64,000 nucleotides of DNA from Entomomonas sp945283395 (lineage in GTDB: Bacteria > Pseudomonadota > Gammaproteobacteria > Pseudomonadales > Pseudomonadaceae), in contig CAMLLC010000001.1 in NCBI GenBank assembly GCA_946480835.1, positions 62,001 to 126,000 of the forward strand. Direction: 5' to 3'. The translations under genes and the position numbers were made by a program. Of this stretch, positions 26,368 to 35,427 are shown piece after piece. Within the stretch, counting starts at the first letter, position 1. Each line of letters opens with the position of its first letter. The notes under the pieces were generated by a model. It made no database searches, was not told where the DNA came from, and saw only the letters and a list, made by a program, of their open reading frames with translations.

Positions 26368-26700
26368 TCATCTATATTTTTCTTCCCATTGACAAATAGC
26401 CTCCAATAAGGGATAGAGTGATTTTCCCTTGGCCGATAAACTATATTCTACCTTAGGAGGGATTTGCGGATACTCCTTTCTCATGACTATGCCATCTGCC
26501 TCAAGTTCCTTAAGCAGAATACTTAAGGTTTTGTGAGATATAGTGCCAATTTTTCTTTTTAAACCATTATAACGGATAATATCATCTTCAATTAGCCAGT
26601 ATAAGATTATCATTTTCCATTTGCCTCCTATAACTGAAAGAGTATAGCCAAAGGGCGTATCTAATAAAGATCTAATAGCTTGATATTCTTTTATACTCAT
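26368..26700 (-). CDS. HxlR-family winged-helix regulator
   Basis: A 110-residue protein with the HxlR winged helix-turn-helix: FGYTLSVIGGKWKMIILYWL, then RYNGLKRKIGTISHKTLSILLKELEADGIVMRKEYPQIPPKVEYSLSAKGKSLYPLLEAICQW. These regulators often control divergent redox or stress genes and some respond to electrophiles through a cysteine. Here the usual N-terminal cysteine is absent (FGYTLSV in place of C-P), so the signal is probably different. It is divergent from the TIGR04076-like gene with 102 bases between, its likely target. Confidence 0.9.
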   Translation of the reverse strand: MSIKEYQAIRSLLDTPFGYTLSVIGGKWKMIILYWLIEDDIIRYNGLKRKIGTISHKTLSILLKELEADGIVMRKEYPQIPPKVEYSLSAKGKSLYPLLEAICQWEEKYR

Positions 26701-26802
26701 TCAATACTTTCCTTTAGGCTAGTAGGTGGCAAAAAAGTGCATACTTATTAATCCTTTTTCCTTATTTTATAATAAAAGTAAGCCTAGCAAGAGGAATAAA
26801 TA

Positions 26803-27129
26803 ATGAAAAAATGCCAAATAGAAGTACTAAAGACTACTTTCCATGAAGATTTAGCAAAAGACTATGGCTGTCCAAATTTAGGAAAATGCCCTATGCATAA
26901 AGTTGGAGATAAGTTCCTAGCAGATTATGCAAAACCCGAAGATCTTTGTGACGAAGCATGGAAAGCTATGTATCAATATGTATTTGCCATCTCCCATGGT
27001 AGCGGTATTTTCTACTATGGTGATTGGATCAACAAGCCAGGTCTTGCTATTTGTAGCTGTAATGATGGCATTCGGCCTGTTATCTTTAAAATTACTGCTA
27101 CCGATCAAGAATCAGTAGCCCCAACATAA
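26803..27129 (+). CDS. TIGR04076-family protein
   Basis: A 108-residue protein with the family layout: KCQIEVLKTTFHEDLAKDYG at the start, then LGKCPMHKVGDKFLADYAKPEDLCDEAWKAMYQYVFAISHGSGIFYYGDWI and AICSCNDGIRPVIFKI. It has several cysteines that could be redox-active or bind metal. The family's function is not known to me. Good AGAGGAA ribosome-binding site. Divergent from an HxlR regulator, which probably controls it. Confidence 0.75.
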   Translation: MKKCQIEVLKTTFHEDLAKDYGCPNLGKCPMHKVGDKFLADYAKPEDLCDEAWKAMYQYVFAISHGSGIFYYGDWINKPGLAICSCNDGIRPVIFKITATDQESVAPT

Positions 27130-27468
27130 TATATTTATAAGTTATTTACCCGACTTAATTTACTATGCAGTTAATTAATAAACATAGTAATAAGTCTCTC
27201 TGGCCAATAAAAACATTCATCACAGCGCAATTTAATATTCATCAAACCAAAGGAAACAAGGATTATTTAAAACCATATGTCAAAAGATTTTAAAACCCTT
27301 ATTGATCAATAAGCAATGCCTGTTTACTCTCTATTACTATAGCAGTTAAATTTATCTTTAGAAAACACTAGAAGCATAATGCACATTGAAATGTCTAACT
27401 AGTCAACTTGAGCAGAAGTTTATTATATATTTTTCATAGAGATATATATTGGAAAACAATTTGCCCCC
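27130..27468. other. intergenic region
   Basis: 340 bases between the TIGR04076-like gene and the cysS terminator hairpin, both transcribed toward it. No gene or structure seen. Confidence 0.4.
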
Positions 27469-27497
27469 TTACAATGAGGTTACTTACCTCATTGTAA
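27469..27497. terminator. hairpin after cysS
   Basis: An 11-base perfect stem (27469-27479 with 27487-27497) and a 7-base loop, 8 bases beyond the cysS stop codon. There is no T tract after it on the minus strand, but the strength and position support a terminator. Confidence 0.6.
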
Positions 27498-27505
27498 AAA
27501 AGCAA

Positions 27506-28897
27506 CTAAATTTCCATTCGCCAAGTTGTACCATTTTTACTATCTTCAATAATAACCCCCATCTCTTTAAGCTGATCACGAATACGATCTGACTCTGCCC
27601 AATTTTTATCATTTCTAGCTTGTAAACGAGCTTGGATTAAAGACTCAACTTTAGCTGTATCCACTTCTGTATTATGCGTATTAGCTTGTAGAAAGTCTTC
27701 TGGATTAAGTTGTAAGACCCCTAACAAACCTCCTAATTGTTTAAGTTGTGCACCTAAGCTAGCAGCTGCTGTTAAATCGGTAGGTTTGAGACGATTAATT
27801 TCTCTTGCCATATCAAAAAGTATAGAACAAGCTTCTGGAGTATTAAAATCATCATTCATTGCAAGAGTAAAGCGCGCTATATAGTTATTTTTATCATCAA
27901 CAACTTTAGCTATAGGTAGATCTTTTAAAGCAATATAAAATCGCTCTAATGCAGCATAGGCCTCTTTTAAGTTATCTTCTGAATAGTTAATTGGACTACG
28001 ATAATGACTGGCTACTAATAAATAACGTACCACTTCAGCTGGATACTTTGCCAATACATCCCTAATAGTAAAAAAATTGCCCAATGATTTAGACATTTTC
28101 TCGCCATCGACCCTTACCGCTCCAGCATGCATCCATGTTTTTGCATAGGTTTTACCAGTAGTAGCTTCACTTTGAGCTATTTCATTTTCATGGTGAGGAA
28201 ATATTAAATCAGGGCCTCCGCCATGAATATCAAATGTTTCACCTAAACAGCAAGTAGACATAACAGAACATTCTATATGCCATCCTGGGCGACCTTTTCC
28301 CCAAGGAGATAGCCAACTTGGCTCACCTTCTTTGGCTCCTTTCCATAATACAAAATCAACAGGATCTTGTTTTGCCTCATCGACTTCGACGCGCGCCCCA
28401 CTTCTTAAATCTTCCACTTTTTTGCGAGACAATTTACCATAATCTTTAAACTTACCTACTCGATAATAAACATCTCCATTACCTGGAGCGTAGGCATAGT
28501 CTTTGGTAACTAAAGTATTAATCATCTGCTGCATGCCTTGAATATAATCTGTAGCTCGTGGCTCTTGATCAGGAGGCAACACGCTTAATTTAGCTTCATC
28601 CTCATGCATGGCCTCTATCATACGGGCTGTTAAGGCAGTAAAAGGTTCACTATTTTGGTTTGCACGGTTGATAATTTTATCATCTATATCAGTAATATTA
28701 CGCACATAAGTGACCTCATAACCTAGATGACAAAACCAGCGCGTAACAACATCAAAAGCAACCATTACTCGAGCATGTCCAATATGGCAATAATCATATA
28801 CAGTCATACCACAAACATAAATACGCACTTGCTTATCTTTCAGTGGTTTAAAAATCTCTTTAGTCTTACTCAAGGTATTGTATATAGATAAGGCCAT
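27506..28897 (-). CDS. cysS: cysteinyl-tRNA synthetase
   Basis: 463 residues from the ATG at 28897, a class I tRNA synthetase that charges tRNA-Cys. Motifs: the zinc ligand and HIGH signature in YVCGMTVYDYCHIGHARVMVAFD, the second zinc cysteine in WHIECSVMS with HGGGPDLIFPHHENE, and the KMSKS loop in DGEKMSKSLGNF. I prefer this start over the ATG at 28909 because it has GGGGA 5 bases upstream, matches the family N-terminus, and overlaps the glnS stop as TAATG, so the two are translationally coupled. Confidence 0.96.
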   Translation of the reverse strand: MALSIYNTLSKTKEIFKPLKDKQVRIYVCGMTVYDYCHIGHARVMVAFDVVTRWFCHLGYEVTYVRNITDIDDKIINRANQNSEPFTALTARMIEAMHEDEAKLSVLPPDQEPRATDYIQGMQQMINTLVTKDYAYAPGNGDVYYRVGKFKDYGKLSRKKVEDLRSGARVEVDEAKQDPVDFVLWKGAKEGEPSWLSPWGKGRPGWHIECSVMSTCCLGETFDIHGGGPDLIFPHHENEIAQSEATTGKTYAKTWMHAGAVRVDGEKMSKSLGNFFTIRDVLAKYPAEVVRYLLVASHYRSPINYSEDNLKEAYAALERFYIALKDLPIAKVVDDKNNYIARFTLAMNDDFNTPEACSILFDMAREINRLKPTDLTAAASLGAQLKQLGGLLGVLQLNPEDFLQANTHNTEVDTAKVESLIQARLQARNDKNWAESDRIRDQLKEMGVIIEDSKNGTTWRMEI

Positions 28898-30570
28898 TAT
28901 TGTCCCCATGAATCCCGCAAGGTTATAGTTCTATTAAAAACCAATGCCTCAGGTTTACTATCTTTACTATCTAAACAGAAGTAACCCTCTCTCTCAAATT
29001 GGAATCTATCCTCAAGGCTGGCTTCTGCTAACGAAGTTTCTGCTCTGCATCCTTTTAGAACTACTAAAGACTGAGTGTTTATATTATCTAAAAAACTTCC
29101 TCCCTCTTCTGTCTTTTCAGGATTGGCAGATTTAAATAGCCTATCATACAACCTCACCTCACATGGGATGCTTTGCTTTGCTGGCACCCAATGGATAACT
29201 CCTTTTACTTTACGCCCTTCTGGATTTTTGCCAAGTGTCTCTGGATCATAAGAGCAATGTAGCTCTACAATATTTCCTTGTGCATCTTTAATAGCTTTTT
29301 CAGCTTTAATCACGTAGCTACCCCGTAATCTAACTTCACCTTCAGGTATCAAACGTTTATAGCCCTTTGGAGGATTCTCATTATAGTCATTTTGATCTAT
29401 ATAAATTTCTCGCTCAAAAGGTAATTGCCTTTTACCTAATTGTTCATTTTTAGGATGACGAGATAACTCTAAAATTTCTATTTTATCTTCTGGATAATTG
29501 GTAATAACTACTTTTAGTGGCTTTAAGACACACATAGCGCGGGGGGCATTAGCATCTAAATTTTCTCTTATGCAAAACTCTAATACTCCAAGATCTACTA
29601 TCGCGTCAGCACGACCAACACCTATCCGCTCACAAAAATCACGAATAGCAACCGCGGTAAAACCACGTCGCCGAAAACCTGAAATAGTAGACATCCGCGG
29701 GTCATCCCAGCCATCCACATATTTTTCATCCACTAGTAATTTAAGTTTTCTTTTACTTGTGATAGTGTAGTTTAAGTTCAAACGAGCAAATTCATATTGG
29801 TGCGGTTTACTAGGTACAGGAAGATTATCTAAAAACCATTCATAAAGTGGCCTATGATCTTCAAATTCTAGAGTACAAATAGAGTGAGTAATACCTTCAA
29901 TAGCGTCTGATTGCCCATGTGTAAAATCATAACTAGGATAAATACACCATTGATTACCCGTTTGGTGATGCTCTGCATGACGTATACGATATAGAATTGG
30001 GTCACGTAAATTCATATTAGGTGAAGCCATATCTATTTTAGCTCTTAATACTTTTTCACCATCTTTGAATTCACCATTTTTCATACGAGCAAATAAATCT
30101 AAATTTTCTTCAATGCTTCTGTTGCGATAAGGACTATTCTTGCCTGCCTCATGCAATGAACCACGGTATATCCTCGCTTCTTCAGGAGATAAATCACAAA
30201 CATAAGCTTTACCTTGCTTTATCAGATAAACAGCCCATTTATGTAATTGTTCAAAATAATCAGAAGCGTGACAAATAGAACCCGTCCAATGAAAACCTAG
30301 CCATTCTACATCATGTTTAATTGCATCTATATATTCTTGTTCTTCTTTGGTAGGATTCGTATCATCAAATCTTAAATGACATACGCCATTAAATTCATTA
30401 GCCAAACCAAAATTCAAACAAATAGATTTTGCATGGCCTATATGTAAATAACCATTTGGCTCAGGGGGGAAACGGGTAATAACCTTTTGACAACGCCCTG
30501 CTTGTAAGTCTTCTCTGACAATTTGACGAATAAAATTATTGGCAGGTAAAGAGGTTTCTGAATTACTCAT
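28897..30570 (-). CDS. glnS: glutaminyl-tRNA synthetase
   Basis: 557 residues from the ATG at 30570; a longer start at 30585 is possible and neither has a strong ribosome-binding site. HIGH motif: FPPEPNGYLHIGHAKSICLNFG. KMSKS-like loop: TITSKRKLKLLVDEKYVDGWDDPRM. The C-terminal beta-barrel anticodon domain is present (RLIPEGEVRLRGSYVIKAEKA). It charges tRNA-Gln directly, so the GatCAB route is not needed for glutamine. First gene of a glnS-cysS unit, the same order as in Pseudomonas. Confidence 0.96.
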   Translation of the reverse strand: MSNSETSLPANNFIRQIVREDLQAGRCQKVITRFPPEPNGYLHIGHAKSICLNFGLANEFNGVCHLRFDDTNPTKEEQEYIDAIKHDVEWLGFHWTGSICHASDYFEQLHKWAVYLIKQGKAYVCDLSPEEARIYRGSLHEAGKNSPYRNRSIEENLDLFARMKNGEFKDGEKVLRAKIDMASPNMNLRDPILYRIRHAEHHQTGNQWCIYPSYDFTHGQSDAIEGITHSICTLEFEDHRPLYEWFLDNLPVPSKPHQYEFARLNLNYTITSKRKLKLLVDEKYVDGWDDPRMSTISGFRRRGFTAVAIRDFCERIGVGRADAIVDLGVLEFCIRENLDANAPRAMCVLKPLKVVITNYPEDKIEILELSRHPKNEQLGKRQLPFEREIYIDQNDYNENPPKGYKRLIPEGEVRLRGSYVIKAEKAIKDAQGNIVELHCSYDPETLGKNPEGRKVKGVIHWVPAKQSIPCEVRLYDRLFKSANPEKTEEGGSFLDNINTQSLVVLKGCRAETSLAEASLEDRFQFEREGYFCLDSKDSKPEALVFNRTITLRDSWGQ

Positions 30571-30585
30571 AATATATATAACCAT

Positions 30586-30961
30586 TACTATTAATGACGC
30601 GCCTTAAACAGACAGATCAATACAATTTATCAAACTATTTATCATACCTAAAATAATAGCAGGATGGGTACTTTTATTTATTGGAATTGAAGCAATATAT
30701 TTATATTACTGCTTAGTCAAGACAGAATACATACTTTTAACCTGCTACTAGTCTAAATTTATTTATGCTATTAAGCCTCAACTAACTATAACCTCAAAAT
30801 AGGTTAACTACATGCTAACAAAAAAAAATTTCTGAGGATAAATTATAGTATTGTGCACTAAATATTTGCCACTTCAGCTGTAAAGCTAAAAGTTTTAGTT
30901 AAAAACATATTAACTGATACTATATAATACTGGATTGGCTGGTATTTAAATTTAATTAATT
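30586..30961. other. divergent promoter region between glnS and gtrA
   Basis: 376 AT-rich bases holding the start regions of glnS (minus) and gtrA (plus). I see no gene or RNA structure. Confidence 0.4.
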
Positions 30962-31324
30962 ATGAATATTTTAAATTCCATTGCAAGGTATGCCTTAGTT
31001 GGTATTGTTAATACTATAGTTCATTGGTTTATATTTTTTATATGCTTATACTTTATAGTTTCTAGTCAAGCTATATGCAACAGCATGGCATTTTTAATTT
31101 CAGTAACAGTATCTTTTTTTCTTAATGCCTATTTTACTTTCAAAGCTCATACCAATGTAATCAGATATATACTATTTACAGGATTTATGGGTATTATTAG
31201 TTTTACCACTGGTTTTATAGCAGACAAGGTTTCTTTATCGCCCTTCTTGACCTTAATTATTTTTACTATACTAAGCTTTATGATAGGATTTATTTGGTCT
31301 AACTATTGGGTGTTCAAAAAATAA
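30962..31324 (+). CDS. gtrA: GtrA-family membrane protein (lipid-glucose flippase-like)
   Basis: A 120-residue protein with four membrane helices and the GtrA pattern: RYALVGIVNTIVHWFIFF at the start, SFFLNAYFTFKA in the middle, and the terminal FIWSNYWVFKK. GtrA is thought to flip glucosyl-undecaprenyl phosphate across the inner membrane during O-antigen or surface glycan modification. It ends 3 bases before gtrB, so they form one operon. Serotype-converting phages carry the same pair, but nothing next to it here is clearly phage. Confidence 0.85.
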   Translation: MNILNSIARYALVGIVNTIVHWFIFFICLYFIVSSQAICNSMAFLISVTVSFFLNAYFTFKAHTNVIRYILFTGFMGIISFTTGFIADKVSLSPFLTLIIFTILSFMIGFIWSNYWVFKK

Positions 31325-31327
31325 TTT

Positions 31328-32254
31328 ATGTTAATCTCACTAATTGTTCCTGTATTTAATGAAGAAAAGGCTATTCCACTATTTCTAACAGAGGTAATGG
31401 AAAATAAGTTATTACAACTCTATCATTTTGAGATCATTTTTATCAACGATGGAAGCTCTGACCAAACTGAACAAATTATCAATGAACAAGCAAGGCAACA
31501 TAACAACATGGTAGCAATCAACTTTTCACGTAATTTTGGCAAAGAAGCTGCCTTACTAGCTGGTATTTTCCAAAGTACAGGCGAGGCTATTATCCCCATC
31601 GATGTTGACTTACAAGATCCCCTTGAAGTTATTCCTAAACTGATTGAAAAATGGCAAGAGGGTTATGATGTAGTATTAGCCAAAAGGATAGATAGATCAT
31701 CTGATACATTTCTAAAAAGAATAACATCTAAAATTTTTTACATGGTTTACAACAAAATTGTGGATAATAAAATTGAAGGTAATGTTGGTGATTTCAGGTT
31801 AATGAGCCGTCAAGCTATTGATGCTGTTAAACAGTTACCTGAAAATAACTTATTCATGAAAGGCCTACTTTCATGGGTTGGCTTTCCCACTACGGTAGTA
31901 GAATATACAAGAGCTGAACGAAGTATTGGAAAATCTAAATTTAATTTCTGGAAATTGGTAAATTTAGCTTTGGAGGGAATTACTTCTTTTAGCAGTGTTC
32001 CCTTACGTTTTTGGAGTTATTTAGGCGGAACTGTCGCACTAATTTCCTTCATTTTTGCTATGAAGATTATTCTATCTAAACTAATTTTAGATAACCCAGT
32101 ACCTGGTTATTCCTCTTTAATGGTCGCTATTTTATTTTTAGGGGGTATACAACTTATAGGAATTGGCGTATTAGGTGAATATATAGGGCGTATTTATAAA
32201 GAATCTAAACATAGACCACGCTATATTATTAAATCTATTATCCATAAAAGCTAA
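31328..32254 (+). CDS. gtrB: GtrB-like bactoprenol glucosyltransferase
   Basis: A 308-residue GT2 glycosyltransferase with two C-terminal membrane helices. Motifs: LIVPVFNEEKAIPLF, FINDGSSDQTE, RNFGKEAALLAGI, PIDVDLQDPLEVIPK (the metal-binding DxD-like DVDLQD), GDFRLMSRQAI, and RAERSIGKSKFNFWKL. It transfers glucose (or another sugar) from a nucleotide sugar to undecaprenyl phosphate on the cytoplasmic face. It works with GtrA; the third, polymer-specific transferase of such clusters may be the DUF6056 protein at 35.4-37.1 kb. Confidence 0.9.
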   Translation: MLISLIVPVFNEEKAIPLFLTEVMENKLLQLYHFEIIFINDGSSDQTEQIINEQARQHNNMVAINFSRNFGKEAALLAGIFQSTGEAIIPIDVDLQDPLEVIPKLIEKWQEGYDVVLAKRIDRSSDTFLKRITSKIFYMVYNKIVDNKIEGNVGDFRLMSRQAIDAVKQLPENNLFMKGLLSWVGFPTTVVEYTRAERSIGKSKFNFWKLVNLALEGITSFSSVPLRFWSYLGGTVALISFIFAMKIILSKLILDNPVPGYSSLMVAILFLGGIQLIGIGVLGEYIGRIYKESKHRPRYIIKSIIHKS

Positions 32255-32260
32255 AATTAA

Positions 32261-32302
32261 TTAGCTTACTACTAATTATACTATTAACAACCAGTAAGCT
32301 AA
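32261..32302 (+). terminator. hairpin after gtrB
   Basis: Perfect 10-base inverted repeat (32261-32270 with 32293-32302), loop 22 bases, starting 7 bases after the gtrB stop. No strong T run, so terminator activity is tentative. Confidence 0.45.
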
Positions 32303-32412
32303 TGCCTTAATTATCAGCTAAAAAAACAAACATCATTGTAAACATTATAAACTTCTAATATTTTGAGCATCTTTAGAGTAACGAGCGTTTTTGAATGGCT
32401 GCAGCAAACCTA

Positions 32413-33055
32413 GGGTCAGGACTCATTAATTAAGGAAAAAATAACACAGACAGCAATGCAAATAGAGCAGAAGAAAGTGTGAGCAATGCGGTCATATCGT
32501 ATTGCGATTCTTTTCTAGTCTTTGAGCCTGGCAAACAGGTCTTCAATAAGATGACGTTTTGTGTAAGCACTGTGATTGTGAGGGATTTAGATTTTGTGGG
32601 TTCGCTTTGGAGGTATGAATGGCGTGATTCCCTTTGCTAAAAGTGCAAACCTCAACCAGTTAGCATCATAACCCCAGTCTGCAAGCAAAAGCTTGGTTTG
32701 AGGAATTTCAGCCAGCAAGAGGGCTGCCCCCTTGTAACCACTGACTTGACCAGCAGTCAGTGCCATGACCACAGGTTTTCCTTGTGCATTGCACACCATG
32801 TGCAATTTGGAGTTTAACCCGCCTTTGGTTCTTCCAATGGCACAGCAAGCAGCCCTTTTTTAAGCAGTGAGGCTGCTGTACTGTGTGCTTTGAGATGAGT
32901 GGCAACAATTATCAGGCATTTACGGTGTCTATGCTTTTGCGCGAATGCCTGAAAATCCTGATAAATATCCCTGCCCCAGCGTACAAAGCGGTTATAAAGT
33001 GTCTTGTAAGGGCGATACTTGCAAGATGCATCACGCCATTGCAAGCCTTTTAAAA
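32413..33055 (-). mobile_element. IS5-family transposase remnant, copy 1
   Basis: Minus-strand pieces in different frames give most of an IS5/IS427-type DDE transposase: QWRDASCKYRPYKTLYNRFVRWGRD, ATHLKAHSTAASLLKKGLL, ALTAGQVSGYKGAALLLAEIPQTKLLLADWGYDANW and, past a frame break, HLIEDLFARLKD. The catalytic Asp in LLADWGYDAN is recognisable. The end of the element is the terminal repeat starting ctagggtcaggactcatt at 32410, which recurs inverted at 35115. The N-terminal third is missing, and several frame breaks make it inactive. The boundary at 33055 is approximate. Confidence 0.75.
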
Positions 33056-33205
33056 TTAAAAATCTAGTTGAACACTGTTAGCTATTTTACTTCATCTCAT
33101 TCCCAAATTTATTGAGTCATGCCCCTAGAAATGGGAGAAAAGCTTCTTCGCTCATATAAGCCTGTGAATTAATCGTCTTGGCTTAGCCCTTAACAACAAA
33201 AGTCA

Positions 33206-33322
33206 TGCTCTGAACCGCACCCCCAAAGCCGGATGTCTTATTCCGGTTTTTGGAGGTGCATTTTATGGTTAAATATTCTCAAGAATTCAAACTAGTATTT
33301 GTTAACTATTATTTATCCGCCA
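33206..33322 (+). mobile_element. IS3/IS150-type left end with truncated orfA
   Basis: tgctctgaaccgcaccccca at 33206 looks like the left inverted repeat of an IS150-group element. It is followed by a short hairpin (ccgga with tccgg, about 33229-33246, then T-rich) and an ATG at 33265 with a GGAGG ribosome-binding site. The frame reads MVKYSQEFKLVFVNYYLS, the start of IS150-type OrfA, then departs from the family after about 19 codons. Only the left end survives. Confidence 0.6.
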
Positions 33323-33352
33323 TAGAGAAGAAAAACAAATTTTCAGAGTTCG

Positions 33353-34006
33353 TTATATTTTTTGGAAAACTAAACTCGTGAATTCCCGATTGACCAGTTT
33401 ACCCTGTTTACTAATACATTTATCTTTTTTATGATCTTCGTATAAGAGTTTTAATGGCAAATTATGGATAAGCTGTTTAACAGCAGGTACATCATATAGT
33501 TGAAAGCCATATTCAATAAACGGCAGCGTTTGCATGAATTCTTTATCGCAGAACGTCAAGCAAAGATACCCATTTGTTTTTAGGATATAACAGATATTGT
33601 CAAGTAATAGCTCAGGGTTTTCCCAAAAATACAATGTATTTATGGTCAGTATTTTATCAAAAGTTTGTGCTAGAAAAGGAGTGCTTATACCGTCATATAA
33701 CTGGTAATCAGCCATACCAACATCAATAAAAGGTTGGTTAAGAGATATAGCCTCTTTATGCATAGTTGGCGATACTTCTAAACCTGTATATTTGATATCG
33801 TCTGCTAAAGATAAAATATAGCCGAGAAATCCCCCATTGCCATAGCCCAACTCCAAAATATTATCGTGTTTTCTAATTCGTAAGTTTTCAATACCATTTA
33901 ATATGACAGGCAAGTTGCTCATATTTAAGCGATGCCCTAACTGAACACCCTGGTCACCTTCTGGACAGCGTAACTGCGCTGCAAGCATTTTAAATTGGTT
34001 ATCCAT
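33353..34006 (-). CDS. class I SAM-dependent methyltransferase
   Basis: A 217-residue protein with the Rossmann methyltransferase motifs: NILELGYGNGGFLGYIL (motif I, glycine-rich SAM loop), YTGLEVSPTMHKEA (motif II with acidic residue), FDKILTINTLYFWENPELLLDNI (motif IV) and LKTNGYLCLTFCDKEF (motif V). Substrate unknown. It is flanked on both sides by insertion-sequence fragments and lies among decaying DNA, so it may be cargo or a leftover. The reading frame is intact. Confidence 0.8.
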   Translation of the reverse strand: MDNQFKMLAAQLRCPEGDQGVQLGHRLNMSNLPVILNGIENLRIRKHDNILELGYGNGGFLGYILSLADDIKYTGLEVSPTMHKEAISLNQPFIDVGMADYQLYDGISTPFLAQTFDKILTINTLYFWENPELLLDNICYILKTNGYLCLTFCDKEFMQTLPFIEYGFQLYDVPAVKQLIHNLPLKLLYEDHKKDKCISKQGKLVNREFTSLVFQKI

Positions 34007-34860
34007 TATTTCACCCTTGTCTAGTAGACGTTTTAATCTAACAAAGAATTACACATCTTTCATCCAGCTTATTGCTTAGCATTCCACCGACATTTAACTG
34101 GGCAATAGAAACTTTTTACACTTCCTTAATCCTTGAGTTATATACAAGATTATTAAACTGAAACGAACAGCAATTCTTTATCATTGAGCCGTTTATTTGA
34201 AAAAATACCCTATTAGCGGCTGTTAAGTACCTCATCAAAGCAATAGCCACTTGCTACACCTGACCTTTTAAACCAGCATCAATACGTATTTTTGAATTTT
34301 CCATACTTAATGCTTTGAATCATGACTTAATCATTACTATTGAAATAATGCCGTCTAAAACTGTAAATGTTTTATCTATGCCTAAATAACTTTAAAAAGA
34401 AGTTTCTATAAGGAATTAAAGTAATATAGCATAGAAATTCTGATGCTGATAGTTGAATCTAAACTTGCATTTCTTTGAGATGAAGATCAAACACATTTGG
34501 GTCTATACTCCTAAACACAGCAAATTGTTAATAAGCATATTTCCTAAAGTCCTCTATTCCATTACGACAAGAAATCTATTGGTACATGGGCATTAATAGG
34601 TGCTTCGTGTTGATAACTTCACATCATAACCAGCTTTGGGTATTGAATCCGGTTTCCCCTCTTGTGCAAATTGTTATTTAATGATTTCAAAACATGGTAA
34701 TGTGATTACGTGAAAATGTAATACAGCATAAGTTATAGTTCAGTTTGGGTTTATCCACCCATCAAATTTTCAGACTTTAAATTATCGTTTTTGCACCATG
34801 ATATGGCCGTAAGTCTCAACATACAATGATTAGGGTTAGACACCCACTTTAAGATAATAC
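34007..34860. other. decayed DNA between the methyltransferase and IS copy 2
   Basis: 854 bases without an intact gene. Short minus-strand frames such as FRSIDPNVFDLHLKEMQV followed by a stop, and KAGYDVKLSTRSTY, look like broken coding sequence, but no family is recognisable to me. Confidence 0.4.
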
Positions 34861-35115
34861 ATTGACTGCTGGTCAAGTTATTGATTACAAGGGGGCATCA
34901 CGCCATGCATACCTTCAAAGCGAACTCGCAAAATCCAAAACCCTCACTATCACAGTGCTTACACAAAACGTCATCTTATTGAAGACCTGTTTGCCAGGCT
35001 CAAAGACTGGAGAAGAATCGCAATACCATATGACCGCTTTGCCCACACTTTCTTCTCCTCTATTTGCATTGCTGTCTGTGCTATTTTTTCATTAATTAAT
35101 GAGTCCTGACCCTAG
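34861..35115 (+). mobile_element. IS5-family transposase remnant, copy 2, inverted relative to copy 1
   Basis: The plus strand carries LTAGQVIDYKGA, then a join to the part that encodes the C-terminal HLIEDLFARLKDW region and the terminal repeat (tgagtcctgaccctag ending at 35115). Compared with copy 1, about 110 bases between the KGA and ITP codons are deleted and everything upstream is gone. The last 200 or so bases are nearly identical to copy 1 in reverse orientation. Confidence 0.75.
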
Positions 35116-35278
35116 ATAATAAAAAACTAAAAGAACATAACATCTCGATAACAATATGGACAATAATTAGCAATACACTTAATACAATATATATATGATA
35201 AGGTCTATCCTTTGTGCCAGCATAATTAGTTGCAAAAAGTAAAGCAACCACCCCAATAAAAAAGAAAAACTATATTAC
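35116..35278 (-). pseudogene. membrane-protein fragment cut by IS copy 2
   Basis: A minus-strand frame from about 35278 encodes two hydrophobic stretches joined by a charged loop: FFFFIGVVALLFATNYAGTK, then DRPYHIYIVLSVLLIIVHIV and IEMLCSFSFLL. It runs into the IS terminal repeat and stops inside it. This looks like part of a real multi-pass protein disrupted by the element. The family is not identified. The rest of the gap to 35427 shows nothing. Confidence 0.4.
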
Positions 35279-35427
35279 AGAAAATCTGGAAATTACCTAC
35301 CTCAAACTTTAGCCTTTATTTGCTATACTTAATTACGCAATGAATCAATTTCTACGCTAACCATACAAACAAAATAAAAATCTACTATTTATCAAATTAA
35401 CTGTAATACTTTAACGATAATGCCTTA

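Noticed and set aside
34560..34680. Weak resemblance of a minus-strand fragment (STRSTY, then CPCTNRF) to GTP cyclohydrolase FolE2
   Set aside because: Only a few residues match, with stops and frame changes needed; not enough to name it.
34862..35095. 77-residue plus-strand open frame
   Set aside because: It begins inside the IS copy 2 transposase and shifts frame at the internal deletion; it is a broken transposase, not a gene.
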